Assembly (NCBI GenBank): GCA_033439255.1
Contig: CM065883.1
Span: forward strand, 2,852,001-2,916,000
Reading direction: 5' to 3'
Source of the DNA: Hericium rajendrae
Taxonomy: Eukaryota; Basidiomycota; Agaricomycetes; Russulales; Hericiaceae
DNA length: 64,000 bases
Part shown: piece by piece, positions 22,708-34,483 of the stretch
Layout: every line of letters starts with the position of its first letter
How positions within the stretch are numbered: position 1 is the stretch's first letter
Translations under genes and position numbers: made by a program
Notes under the pieces: model-generated
Seen by the model: the letters and a program-made list of their open reading frames with translations, nothing else
Databases searched by the model: none
Told to the model about the DNA's origin: nothing

Positions 22708-23250
22708 ATGGGCGATAGTAGGGAGGTGAGGCGGGTGTATGAGAGATTGTCCAGGTGTCAGGACTCGGTCGTAGACAGCAGAGAACCACCCAAGTCACCA
22801 GTGATGATGAGAGCGAGAGAGCAGAGAGCGACTAGCAGCGCAGTGACCTGTATTGGAGGTACAGTATGGTACAGACGAAATGGACAATCTAGAGAAATAG
22901 GCGAGTGACAGGGAGCCTATAAGTACTGGGACGACAATGGGAAAAGAACAATGGACACCATAATGGGTCGAACAATAGAGTGAGAACAATGGTGGCCAAA
23001 AGGAGAACAATGGAAGGGAGAACAATAGGATGTCCCAAAGGGGAACAAGGGCATGAGTGAAGGATAGCCCCAGGTCATGTGAGGAAGTGAACATGTGATG
23101 GGGCTGCTGGAGCACATGACCGACGCGATGCCTTGATGGCAGAGAAGAAGGCGGAGAGAAATGGAGCGATTCGTGACAAGTAGTCTTAAAAATTTGAATC
23201 ACAAAGATCAAAAGTTTTAAAAACATCATATTTTTTAACAATTTCATTAC
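22708..23250. repeat. GAACAATGG repeat block
   Basis: At least six variants of AGAACAATGG / GAACAATAG occur between 22930 and 23060, just left of the leader of element E. They may be the subterminal repeats of E's far end or of another element. The remainder (22708-22930) shows no gene. Confidence 0.4.
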
Positions 23251-23739
23251 AAAACATTATTTATACTACAAAGACTACTAGATCACTATAAAGAAAACAA
23301 ACTCACAATGACTACAAAAAGCGAAAATATAAGTAACAAAAAAAAAGATATTAGTATTAGAAGATAACTAAGATAAAAAATGAACACTTACCAAACTAAT
23401 AAAAAAGCGAAAATCTATAAAGACAATCTAAAAGACATAAGTATAAGATACAAGTATAAGACATATGAAAAGCTTACCTAGATAAGAGTACAATAGTGCT
23501 GTGATAAGTATAAGAACATTAGTGATTATAAGATCACAAAGAATAAAGGCTCACCTTCAATAATAGAGAACAACGACAACGAATGATCAAACAACAATGA
23601 CGAATGAGCAGACAACAAGCAAGCGACAAACGACGACGAGAGAGCAAATGACGACGAGAGAGCAAACGACAACAAGAGAGCAAACGACAACGACAAAGGT
23701 GTCGATGTGGCAAGGGATGATGGGGGTTAAAGAGCAAAA

Positions 23740-23860
23740 GGTAATGTGCATCGCGCGAGCCTTATATACGAATCCCGGCCAGAGCCGGGATTTGTGGTTG
23801 CCGGGCACTTGCCGAGTGCCGCATCAGAGACTGGGCACCAGACGTGATTAATGTACGCAG
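23740..23860 (-). promoter_or_regulatory. Promoter of element E
   Basis: On the minus strand CGGCACTCGGCAAGTGCCCGGCAACC is followed by GTATATAAGGCTCGCGCGATG, the same order as in A, B and D. Confidence 0.5.
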
Positions 23861-24220
23861 GATGCTCACGAAAGTACCATACTCTAGATAGATGCTGTTC
23901 TCATTAGATGTATTTCTATGAGTTATCTACGATCAATATTTTTTTCCGTTAATTTCTACTAGTTTATTTGATTTGTTGTACTTAGAACATTTTGAAGTCG
24001 TGCGTTCAGTGGCTGAAGCACCGAGCTTCGCACGTTGACTTCAACACTCTGTCCTTCTGTCACTCCCTCCAGCTCCTTCCTCGCTGTCTTTCGTTTCCGC
24101 CGTACTTCCTCCCTTATTCATTCCGACGCCATCAGTTTCGAAGGTCTAGAGGGCATAACAGTAAGCTGAGGGCCATTGGGTAAGCAAAACAACCTACTGC
24201 TGTTGTTTCTGGACTAATAC

Positions 24221-24254
24221 GGAGAGTATCGCTCGTAAACGAGCGATATTCTCC
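24221..24254. other. Hairpin 2 of element E
   Basis: 16-nt arms GGAGAGTATCGCTCGT / ACGAGCGATATTCTCC with one G-A difference, which would still pair as G-U in RNA. Hairpin 1 was not found in this copy. Confidence 0.75.
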
Positions 24255-24351
24255 TTTTTCTTTTCCTTTCGACCCCTCCGCACCCCTTCACGCCACGCCT
24301 GGTCGCCGCGTGCAGTTCGTACACCCTGCCCCTGACTCGAACGCACCCCGG

Positions 24352-25370
24352 TGATGCACCCTTTAGCATGCCTTGCAACGGCATTGCCCACTCCCCGCCT
24401 CCTTGCCCGTCCCGCTTCACTTCACCTCAGCCGCACCAAGTCCGCCCACCGCGACGTTGCTCCCTGCACAGGACAAGCGCCCCCACGGGTTCGGGACCGA
24501 CCGGGTCGGACTAAAGCCAGTGTCCCGTGGTCCGATGCACCGAACGGGCCGGAGATCAACCGGCCGGACGAGTCAGCGGCACAGGAACAGAAGCACGCCC
24601 AGAGAACCAGCCGGCTCAATCAACGCGCCCTCGAATGCCCACACGCCCCCGGATCACGAGCGGCGCCCGCGACCGTGCGCTACTGACATCATCCCAGCCA
24701 TTCCAGCTCGACGCGCCCGCCGTTCCCGACGCACGCCCCGGGCGACGTTGTAAGGCGGCACCTTTGATTCGTTCATACCACGCGCACACCCTCTGCCCTG
24801 CACAGGCCGAGCCGCAACAACTCCACTCGCCAAGGGACCCGGAGCAGGCAGGATCAGGAAGGAATTGGAGATTGGGTCGGTCAGCGGGAGGTTGTCGTAG
24901 AAAGTCGTGCCGGGCTGCCTGAGGCGGCCTTGCCCATTTGTACCGTAGCTACTGACTTGGAGAATCAGAACGGAGTCTGCCTTTTTCCCTCAGAGCTCAG
25001 ATCTCACAAAGCCCGTCGTTTGACGTTCTCACAGCCAGCCTCTAAGCACGTCTCAGACGTAGCTCTTCTCACTTACTCGTGTCGCTCATCGTATTCGTCG
25101 TACTCGTCGCCGCACCGTTATCTACAAGCCGTATCACCTAAGACCTGTGAGTCTTGTCGTACCGTCATCATCCCTAGCAGAACCGCGTCGGAAGTCACCC
25201 GCGCGTAGCAAGCTCACCCTCCGCGGCCTTGCTCCCCTACCCGTAGTACCATCACCCGTCAGCTACACGTCTCGGCGCTCCCCTCTTGAGATACTTGGTC
25301 CCCTCGCACCCCCCGGTACTCTGTTGGTTTGGTTTTGGCTGCCGCCTCCATTCCCAGGGTCCACACATCA
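24352..25370 (+). repeat. Left LTR of the 24352-35500 element
   Basis: 1,019 bp, TG...CA, near-identical to the right copy. Open frames inside it have no coding look. Confidence 0.85.
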
Positions 25371-28113
25371 TTTTGGAGCCCACCGCGAGGGTTCCATACT
25401 CAAAATAGAGCTGCGTCGTACCAGGAGTAGTGCACGGTCGAATCCAGATCGTACCCTCGAACAAGAAGTCCGTGTTGCGACTCAGGACCCTCAGCAAGTT
25501 TCCCTCGACCTACCGTCACCTTTCCCACCGGTTCCAACTCCTACTAGTCCCCTTACTCCCATCGACGAAGAGTTCGAAATTCCCGAGCTCAAGCATTCTT
25601 TCATCGTTCCTACTCCACCCGTATCGCCAACCCCGGCGCCGCGACCCCTTGCTGGCCCCTCTGCTACCGCGGGTCCTAGGACAACGCCGCACCAGGTGAC
25701 TTTGCTTGCTACCCCCCATCCCCCTTCTGCTACTCAACAACACAGCCCGTTAGCCCCTGCACGTTTCCCCTTCCCCAGGCCACCAAGTATCCAACCAGTC
25801 ATGCCGCCCCCCTCCATGCCTATGCGCGGCGAGAGTGGTGCTCCCAAGTTCGACACCAACTCCCCCCGCGAGCTGGGCCGTTACTTCCTCGATCTCGAAT
25901 TTTGTTTTCAGCGTTCCTCTGTGGCAGATGACATGGAGAAAAAGAGTCATGCGGTCCGTCTCCTCTCAGACGTTGACGCACAAGAGCTGTGGCGGTTCGA
26001 GGCCAAGTACGCCGCCGGCACTTGGGACGAATTCAAGAAAGCTATCCACGAACTCTACCCGGGCTCGGCTAAGGAGAATACCTTTTCGCGTCAAGATTTG
26101 GAGTCACTCGTGCACCGAACCGCCGAGTCCACCCTCAGTTCTGTTGGCGAACTTGGTGCGTTCTCGCGCGAGTTCACGGTCATCACGCGCTACCTGAAAG
26201 GCAAGAACTGCATCTCCGATATCGAGGAACAACACTGGTTTTTGGCGGCGCTCCCCGAACGTCTTCACCTGTGGGTAGAGGACTGCCTTGCCCTTACCAA
26301 GCCTGATCACCATCCCAACGATCCACACCCAATCAACGACGTCTATAGGGCTGCAGAGTGGTGCATGTATGGCACTGCCATCACCCCCGACCCGTACCTG
26401 CGTGGACCGTCTTCAACTCAAGCCACCGCGTCGTCATCAACCGCCGATGCAGGCTCAGGAATGACTATCCAGATTAAGAGTGAGCAGTTAGCGTCACTGG
26501 CCGATATCCTCTTGAGGAGCGCGCAGCAGCCATCGCGTCAACCGATGGTCTCCGGAGGTAATCAAGGCGCGCCAATGCACGGGCGAATGGGGTCGGATCA
26601 GTGCAACTTCTGTGGGAACGTGGGGCATTTCGTGTGCGAATGCATGACAGCCCGGGAATACATGGCCGCCGGCAAGTGCAAGAAGGATGTCCAAGGCAAG
26701 ATGGTCTTACCCTCTGGGGCTTGGCTCCCGCAAGGAGCCCCAGGCGCGACTATGGCTGAACGGGTTGACGAATACCACTGTATGAACCCCAATCAGCGAG
26801 CTACGGGTCAGCTTATGATGGGTGTAGCCGGTACCCACCAGGCCAGTTCGCCGCAGGCGGGGCTCACTCCCTACGGCTATCGCGTCGCACCGGCATACGC
26901 TCAGACCACCGCGTCCCCCTATACCCAGGTCCAGGCAGGGTTGTACCAGCTCACCACAGACGCGCAGATCGAGAGCCTGGAGGGCGAGCTACGGCGGTTA
27001 TACCAGTTGAAGGGCGCCTCGGTTGTGCCCCCACCCAATGCCGCGGCCAGCTGTGATAGAGCTAACCGGGCGTTGGAACGAGCTCGCAGGATGGAAGAGC
27101 CTGCCTGCCAACCAGCCCCTCCACGATTGCCCCGTGCACCACCGCACCCGACCATCGAGGACGAACCAGAGCCGCCGCGGGTGTCCCTGCCCCCTCCGCA
27201 AGCTTCACCGGCCCCAGGCCCGGAACGAGACGTCCCCCCCCACCTTCCGTCTCAACCTGCAGTACGCGACAACCTCCGCGACCCTGATGGTCCCATCCAC
27301 CCGTTTGCCAGGGCCCGCGACGGTGCAAGGCCCACGCAAGTCCCAGTGATCGAAGTAGTCGAAGAAATGGGCCCAACCCGCCGTGCGCAAGACTCAGTCG
27401 GGCGAGACGTGCTGGACCGCGTGTTCGCACGCGCCATGTCCCTCCCTATCGAGGTCACCCAGGGCGAGCTCTGGTCCCTGGTGCCTGCACTACGTGCAAA
27501 ATACAAGGAGGCAGTCTCGCAGCGTCACACGCGACCGGTGGCGGGACAGAACCTGTTGGAAGTCCTTAACGAGACTGACCTGCTCTCCGAGCTGCCAGGC
27601 GAAGATGCAGTCGAGGAGCTGGCCTCGCCAGCGCATCAAGTAGAGCTCGCTGCAGGTATCCAGTTCGCGAGCGAGCCCGCTGAAGGCGACCGTGCGCAGC
27701 ATCCGGCCTCGCCCCCTCACCCACGGGTATCTATCCTTTCGCACCAGTGTGCCGAGCCGCCGGAAGGTGCTGTCGTCCTCCCGGATCCCTACGAGCAGTA
27801 CCTCAAGCAACTCTGCCCGGATGAAAAGCCTAAACCCCTGATCATCTCGCGCGAGTCTGCGGTGCTGTGCTCTATTGCAGCACTCATAGATCATCAAGAA
27901 CCGGTCGAGTGCATCTTGGACCCAGGTTCTCAGGTCATCTCCATGTCAGAGAGCGTTTGCTACACCCTAGGCCTGTCGTATGACCCCACGATTATCCTCA
28001 CTATGCAATCCGCCAACGGCGAACTTGATGACTCGCTGGGCCTGTGCCGAAACGTGCCTGCAGTCTTCGGCAACATTGTTCTCTACCTCCAAATACACAT
28101 CCTCCGGTCGTGA
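25147..28113 (+). CDS. Gag (and start of protease) of the LTR element
   Basis: Long open frame. Its first in-frame ATG after the LTR is 25801 (MPPPSMPMRGESG); the frame is open further upstream into the LTR, so the start is uncertain. The Pro-rich N-terminus is followed by a capsid-like region (FDTNSPRELGRYFLDLEFC ... AQELWRFEAKYAAGTWDEF ... LYPGSAKENTFS), a CCHC knuckle CNFCGNVGHFVCEC (near 26600), a Pro-rich linker, and ECILDPGSQVISMSE (near 27908), which fits the active-site strand of a retroviral-type aspartic protease. The frame ends at the nested element. Confidence 0.75.
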   Translation: MSLVVPSSSLAEPRRKSPARSKLTLRGLAPLPVVPSPVSYTSRRSPLEILGPLAPPGTLLVWFWLPPPFPGSTHHFGAHREGSILKIELRRTRSSARSNPDRTLEQEVRVATQDPQQVSLDLPSPFPPVPTPTSPLTPIDEEFEIPELKHSFIVPTPPVSPTPAPRPLAGPSATAGPRTTPHQVTLLATPHPPSATQQHSPLAPARFPFPRPPSIQPVMPPPSMPMRGESGAPKFDTNSPRELGRYFLDLEFCFQRSSVADDMEKKSHAVRLLSDVDAQELWRFEAKYAAGTWDEFKKAIHELYPGSAKENTFSRQDLESLVHRTAESTLSSVGELGAFSREFTVITRYLKGKNCISDIEEQHWFLAALPERLHLWVEDCLALTKPDHHPNDPHPINDVYRAAEWCMYGTAITPDPYLRGPSSTQATASSSTADAGSGMTIQIKSEQLASLADILLRSAQQPSRQPMVSGGNQGAPMHGRMGSDQCNFCGNVGHFVCECMTAREYMAAGKCKKDVQGKMVLPSGAWLPQGAPGATMAERVDEYHCMNPNQRATGQLMMGVAGTHQASSPQAGLTPYGYRVAPAYAQTTASPYTQVQAGLYQLTTDAQIESLEGELRRLYQLKGASVVPPPNAAASCDRANRALERARRMEEPACQPAPPRLPRAPPHPTIEDEPEPPRVSLPPPQASPAPGPERDVPPHLPSQPAVRDNLRDPDGPIHPFARARDGARPTQVPVIEVVEEMGPTRRAQDSVGRDVLDRVFARAMSLPIEVTQGELWSLVPALRAKYKEAVSQRHTRPVAGQNLLEVLNETDLLSELPGEDAVEELASPAHQVELAAGIQFASEPAEGDRAQHPASPPHPRVSILSHQCAEPPEGAVVLPDPYEQYLKQLCPDEKPKPLIISRESAVLCSIAALIDHQEPVECILDPGSQVISMSESVCYTLGLSYDPTIILTMQSANGELDDSLGLCRNVPAVFGNIVLYLQIHILRS

Positions 28114-28118
28114 GGTGT

Positions 28119-31100
28119 CCCAGTCACTGAAATACATTATATAAGGCAACTTGCCTAAAACGTATTACAAAAACCCCGGCAGTTGCTGCCCGGGGCCTTA
28201 CCGTGCACATTATAATTCAGTCCACTTAAGCCGCATTATAATGCGGCGCAGCGGCACCTGGGGTAGCCCAGGGGCCACGACAAAACATATATTATTGCAT
28301 AAAAAAACATACCAGCCGAGATCGTAAGGATCTCGGCCGCCGTCGCTACTGCTCGTTACCGCCGCCGCGCGCTCGTTGCGCTCGGCTACGGGCCTGCTGA
28401 CGCTCCCGCGTACCTGCGCTCACCGGCGCTTCCCTCGCGCTCGCCGGCGCTTCCCTCGCGCTCGCCGGCGCTTCCTCCCGCGCTCGCCGGCGCTTCCTCC
28501 CGCGCTCGCCGGCGCCTACTCCCGCGCTCGCCGGCGCCTACCGTCCCGCCGCGCCGCCGCTTCCACGTGCTGTTCCCGCTCCCGCCCCACGGCTACGCAC
28601 GCGCTGCGTGCTCGTTGCGCGCGCTGTTCGCCGCACGCCCGCTGCAGAGCGTGCGCGCCGTGGTCCAATCGACGCGACGCTACGCGCCCGTTTGCCGCTG
28701 GGCGCCCGCGCCGTCCACTGCGCTGGCCGCATCCGCCGCAGGCGTGGGCACGGCGCTGGACAGCGCGCGAGCCGTGGCACACAGTGCTGGAACAGCACGC
28801 GGGCCACGGCGCTCGGATGCGCGGGCGCGGGCACGCGGGCCACGGCGCTTGGACGCGCGGGCGCGGGCACGCGGGCTACTGCGTGGGCGCGTGGGGTGAC
28901 ACAGGCGCGCGCAGGGCATGCGCGGGCGCGGGCGGGCATGGCGCAAGCCGCATGAGTAACGGCGGAACCGCGCGGGGAACGGCGGGAGCGCGCGGGGAAC
29001 GGCGGTTGGGTGTTTGCGGGCGTTGGAGATGCGGGGACTAGAGCGCGCGGGTGCGGGGCTGGAACCCGCGCGGACGAGGCTGGAATCCGCGCGCACGCGG
29101 GAAGGCGTGCGCACGAGGCTGGGACGGGCGAGGCTGGAAGGCGTGCGCACGGGGCTGGAATCTGCGCGCACGGGACTGGGACGACACGCACACGCCGCTG
29201 GAGCGCGCGTGGGCGCGGAGCTGGCATCGGGAGCCGGCGGAGGAGGGTGTTTTGAGGGCGTCGTTCGCGTCCGCGTGCGTTGCTACGTGATGGGGCGTGC
29301 GTGGTAGTGAACCGACGCACACACGAACGCAAACGTCAGCGTGAATGCGGCGTGGCGAAGGTGGGGATGGGGGTGGAGATGGGGCGGAGATGGGGATGGG
29401 GCGGAGATGGGGACGGGGTCGAGATGGGGGCCTGGCGCGAGCGCGCGGTTGCTAGGGCGCGTGCGGCGTCGTACGGCGGGCGGTGCGTCGCATTGTGCGA
29501 GTGCGCGGGTCCTCAGGTGATGCGAGACGCGCGTTTGCGAGCGCGGGGTGAGGGACATACGTGGCGGGGGGCGGGTCTGGTCGTACGACGTACGGCCTGC
29601 TATGCCACGTCAGAGCACTCAGGAACTAAAAAAAAGAGAAGAGGTAGTTAGTATAGCACGATTAACAAATGTACGAACAAATAACTTACGAATTTGAGGG
29701 CTGTTGAGCCCTGGACTGTCCCCGCTTGATCATGGGAGGACGAGGAAGAGGATGGGCTGAGCCACGAGCCTTGTGGCACCGATCGGCAATTGCCGAACAG
29801 GGCACCGAACGAGGCTGGCCGAAATTCGAGCACGACTTTCAAGGGTAATAAATTTTATTAAATTCTACAAATAATAAGGGAGCTGTAGATACAAAGCATT
29901 GATGTAAATACAAAGTTTCGTATGAATCGAATGGAGAGGAAGCGTATTGTGTGTGAAGCATCGTTAAGCATGTCTAAAATGGACGGCGCCTGTCGATAGT
30001 GCTAACGCGTCGAGCTCGAATCGATGTCTCGGGCATGCCGGACATACGATTCGAGTCGCGATTTCTTAGCATACCTGCCTACCACCATCAATCGGTTTAC
30101 TGTAGTTTATTAGGCCACACTTGAACTATGTATTCGTACTTTATTAGATTTTATTGCTGGCCAGATCTCTAGGATCTGAGTAGGATTGATGTTTTTCGGT
30201 CATTTCAGGCTAGATTCTACAAGTTTTTCGAATCTTGAGGTCTCAACTCTTCATTGAAATATTTGTACTCTCGAAAATATATAATCTATAGCCTTTGAAA
30301 ACGTCTCGCATAACGTTCCTGTCCAATTTCGAGGGGGTGAAGCATGAATCACCTGAACTATGCATTAGGGTTACCTAAGGTTACTGTATTTTCGCTCTTC
30401 TGACTCTAATTCTGCTATTAGTCATTCAATTTTTCTACTGTGTATTCTATGCTACTATAGGTACATATGGAGACTTCATTTTTGTCTTATGCGGTCCAGA
30501 AACCGCGCAAGACTCGTCTCCTTCTCCACCCTCGGTCTTCTCGGCCTTCAGCCACCGAGGTTCGGCGACTGCCGAGACGCGTCACAGCTGGTACGCGGCT
30601 CGTCACGGTCCTCGTCCTCTCCCTCTGCACCCTCCTCCCTTTTTTGCCCACCCTCCTCCCTCTCCGCGTTCACGCGCGCCTCCGCGCTCTTCGCGCATCC
30701 CGCCCCGCTCTCTGCTCGCCGTCCCCCTCTGGCACGTCCGCCGCGCATCCGCCGCGCTCCACGCGTCTCGACCACGCCCTCCACGGCCCACCATAGCCGT
30801 CCACCCACCTCCACACACGCCGGACACGCGCAGAAGCGCGTACAAGACGCCCCGGATGTGTGTGGACGCGCACCCGACACCCCGCTTTCGCGGCGCCAGC
30901 ACCCACGCCCACGACAGCACCCGGCGCGCGTGGCCGCGGCCTCTACGCGTCGCGCGTCGCGCGCCGGCGGCCCTCAACACCCTCAAGCGTCGATCGACGC
31001 TCGCGACGGGTCAGCAACACCCGCTCGCGACGTGCAGCACCTCGGCACCGGCACGCGCAGCGCAGCAACGGCGCACCGCCCCCTATCCTCACGCTCTTGC

Positions 31101-31794
31101 GCTCGGGCCCCAGCACCCCCGCGGAACGCCAGCACCCGCGCGTGATGCCACGCAGAATGCCCCAACAACGGCGCGCCCGACGGCGCGGCGCGGTGCGTAG
31201 CACCACGCTAGCAACGCAGCAACGACGACGGCAGCAGCGCCTGCGGCGCTGGTGACGTGCGTCGCGGCAACGAGCGAGCGGCGGCGGCGGCAGCGGGGAG
31301 CGAGCGGCGGCAGCGGCGGGGAGCGAGCGCCGCGGCGACGGGAGCGCGCGCGCGGCGGCGACGGGGAGCGCGCGCCGCGGCGGCGGCGGGGAGCGAGCGC
31401 CGCGGCGGTGGCGGGAGCGAGTGCGGCGGCGGCGGTGGGAGCGAGTGCGGCGGCGGCGGTGGGGAGCGCGCGCGGCGGCGGCGGGGAGCGAGCGCGGTGG
31501 CGGCGGGCGCAGGCGCGTAGCCGAGGGCGGGAGGCGTTGAGCGCGTAGCCGAGGCGGGAAGCGCGCAGGGCGGTGAACGGTGCCGAGGCGAAGCGGGCGC
31601 GGTGCCCAGCGAGTAGGCGCGCTAAGCGCGCGGCAGTGAGTACTGTACGGCCCGGTAAGCGGCCCCGTTGCACATTATAATGTGTAGAATAACAATGTGT
31701 GCTGCGAGTTGCTGGCCAGCAACTGCCGGGTTTTTTGTAATACGCTTTAGGCAATTTGCTGGTACACAATATAATTTCATAGCTGGGACTGGTG
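28119..31794. mobile_element. Nested inverted-repeat element H with GC-rich flanks
   Basis: Imperfect terminal inverted repeats of about 75-80 bp. The left reads ...TTGCCTAAAACGTATTACAA then CCCCGGCAGTTGCTG; the right, reversed, reads ...TTGCCTAAAGCGTATTACAA then CCCGGCAGTTGCTG. Inside are a GC-rich left arm (28320-29600) with a ~20-bp unit GCTCGCCGGCGCTTCCCTCGC repeated at 28430-28545, an AT-rich core (29640-30480), and a GC-rich right arm (30530-31640) with GGCGGCGGGGAGCGAGC repeats at 31270-31510. I see no real gene; long frames follow composition. Confidence 0.6.
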
Positions 31795-33360
31795 GGTGCG
31801 GCGGAGCGACAAATCGCGCGGAATGCACGCGTAGGGGTCGACGTAGTCCCAGGCCCCTGGACGGAAGCCGTCGGAGACCGGGAACGGAAGGCGGGATGCG
31901 AGCGCCTCGAACGGGGCTGTAGGACGGTCACCCGGTCAGCAAATGCATAGCAACAGCGGGGTAGCGACTTACGGAGCGCGCTCGCGGGGTCTGGTATCCC
32001 CGGCAAGACCACGGGAGAGTCGACCACCTGGTCGCGACCAGAAGAAGCAGCGGCGGCACGCGCGGCAATGGGATCCACGACGGGCGCACCCATCCGCGTC
32101 AGATGCGCGTTGAGGTCGACGCAGGCGAGGCAGGAAGTGCGCTTCTCGCTGCACTCGCAGCATCGCTCGTGCTTCGCGCGCCCGACGTTCTTCGCAGGAA
32201 GGACCCGGCGGAGGCACTCCTTGCCCTCGTTGATGCACGCGGTGCACCACTGCTCAGGCAAGCACTATGCAAACAGAAAATTAGCGTCAAGCACAGGTGG
32301 AGGGGATGGGTACTTACCGGACCCCACTTCTCATCGGGCTCCTTGGCCTTGGCCTTCCCTTTCCCCTCGTTCGCAGCGACGGTGCCAGCCGGCCCCGTAC
32401 GCGCCCTCTTCGCCGGCGGGGGCACCTCGACAATCTCGTCCCCCACCTCCTCCTCCTCGACAGGTGCTACGGCCTTGTGCTTGGCCGCGCGAGTCACGGC
32501 AGACACTGGAGCATCCAGAGCCGGGTCTACGTCCCGCTCGGCGGATGCGTCTACGACACCGGTGGCGGTCAACAGGGCGGCGACTTCGAGGCGGTCTTGC
32601 TCACCGGTCTGCGAGTGGGGCGGCGACGGAGCCCTAGTGCACGTGGAAGACGAGGCCTGCGGGGTCTCGTTGGTTGGCGGGGCCGCCTTTTTGCCCTTAG
32701 GGGGCCCTGTCTTGCGCGTTGAAACGGGCGCGACCTGCGCGGGCCCCTTGCCCTTGGGCGTCGCGGCCGCGAGCGGGGTGTCGTCGTCGCTCTCCTCGAG
32801 CTCGTCAGTCTCCCGGTCCTCTGTCTCGGTCGGGTCTTCGGGCAGCTCGAAGACGTCGAGCACCTTGGCACCCCACTTGCGGTCGGACTTCAGCTCGAGG
32901 CGGCTGAAGACTACACGGGCGTCGGCGATCCCACGACGGAAGAAATCGTTGTCGAGGTGGGTCGAATTCGACCTCAAGAGAGGGCCCTGTCAGGAGTGGT
33001 GGTCAGCGGGGACGGAAGCAAAACGTGCGCAGGCGGACTCACCAAGCAAGTGGCAACCTGGGTGATCCACTCTGCCCAGACATTGCCGGGGTCACCTTCG
33101 CGCGGGTGGCCTGACCCGAAGAGGCGTTCGAGAGCCTGGATACCCTTGGGGCGGTTGTCGACGTACGCGCGAGCCATGGGAGACGAGGTGCTGAGGAGCG
33201 AGTCGCCTCGCAACTCAGTGTTCATAAGGACTCCGCGACAAGACGGAAGCGCCTGGCGAATTGCCTCCGGAGAAGCCCCCGCATACAGGTAGCTTCGCAG
33301 CTTCGCGCAGAAGCCCACGACGTGGGCACCCGGCCAAAACAGTTGTCGCTTCGGACTCAA
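31795..33360 (-). CDS. Antisense gene of the LTR element, cysteine-cluster protein
   Basis: Multi-exon reading on the minus strand, opposite to gag. It holds a structured N-terminal part (FWPGAHVVGFCAKLRSYLY ... VDNRPKGIQALERLFGSG), an exon starting near 32985 with FRRGIADARVVFSRLELKSD, a long acidic/Lys linker (EEEEVGDEIVEVPPPAKRAR, a nuclear-signal-like end), and after a GTAAGT...CATAG intron a Cys-rich module (WCTACINEGKEC ... CCECSEKRTSCLACVDL). That module resembles a zinc-binding cluster. The function in the element is unknown. Likely an accessory gene; the exact start and last exon are uncertain. Confidence 0.5.
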
Positions 33361-33530
33361 TCAGGATCTCAGGCCCCGATTGGCGCCCATTTGTCATTTC
33401 AGCCACGTCTCACGAACAGGAAGCCTATTCGGCGACGGGCAAGTCCCACAGACAGCATAGTGCGCCTTGGCACCAGAATAGTTCAATTGAGCAGCGAGGC
33501 ATGCTCGCCACCGGCATACATCGTACTGTA

Positions 33531-34283
33531 CTAATCCGCAGCCCCTCCCGCGACCCTGTCGCGGGTGCCCTCCTCGTCTGCTCGGTAGGGCGGAAGCCAC
33601 AGCAGCTCGGCCAAGTCGAGTGCCTCCGCCACTAGGCGGTGCATCGTCTCTAGCTCATGCAGATCCTCGCTCACCTCTCCCCCGGTGTCTTCCCACGGCA
33701 ACTCCGGCGCGGAGACCGCTTGATGCAGCCTGGTGAACAATGGCTCCAGCGCCCGCTTGCAGGCCTCCGCGTCTATGACGTCATACTGGTACTTGCGGCA
33801 GGTGATATCGATTTCCTCCAGGGCCACCGCGCGGCACGTCTCCCACAGCTCGGACTCAGCCACGGACAGGCGGTCTGCGGCATCTACCTGATGGTGCTCC
33901 AGGGAATCGAGCCACTCGCGCTTCAGCGACGGCATGAGGTACCAACCCCAGTCGAGCCAACGGCGGACTTTCCCGGACGCGCGGGCGGCCTCGGACAGGA
34001 AGTGGTCCGACATCTGCGTGATGTCATCCTGCAGACCCACGTCGATGGCGCCAGCGTAGCGCTGGTAGTCCTTCTGGAGTCCTGAGAATTAGCAGGTACG
34101 CAACAACGCCGCAAGCGAGCTTGGACGTACTACGGCGACCATGAGGTCTCGACCCCAGATCTCGCGTTCCCGGATGACCGTGTCACGCTTGGACAGCGTG
34201 GATGCATCGAGCGGGGTCCACGAGCGCTCCGCAAGGAGCCAGGTCACTTTCTGGCGGAAGACTTGATCAAGGAAGGTGTTCAT
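33531..34283 (-). CDS. Antisense gene of the LTR element, helical protein
   Basis: Two-exon reading: start ATG at 34283 (MNTFLDQVFRQKVTWLLAER), intron near 34130-34083 (GTACGT ... TCTCAG), then a long helical exon (DYQRYAGAIDVGLQDDITQM ... WLDWGWYLMPSLKREWLDSL ... KRALEPLFTRLHQAVSAPEL) ending at 33531. Rich in Leu, Glu and Ala, no membrane segment, no known motif. It begins about 200 bp inside the right LTR, which may supply its promoter on the minus strand. Confidence 0.5.
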
Positions 34284-34483
34284 CGGGACAAGACTGCCGG
34301 GCGCGAAGATGGCTCGGAGTTGAAGTGCCCTCCCGGGGCGTAGATGCCTTTTATAGGCTCGCTGCAGCACACCCGCCCAGGGCGCCGTCGCACAATCGGC
34401 TTCACGCATGCCCGCGCCCGAATCCCTCGTGGGGCTCCAGATTAGACTACGGAGAGTCTAAATTTTCAGTTAGGGGGAGAATG

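Noticed and set aside
31252-31548. Gly/Arg/Ala-rich frames
   Set aside because: Simple GGC repeats in the right arm of element H.
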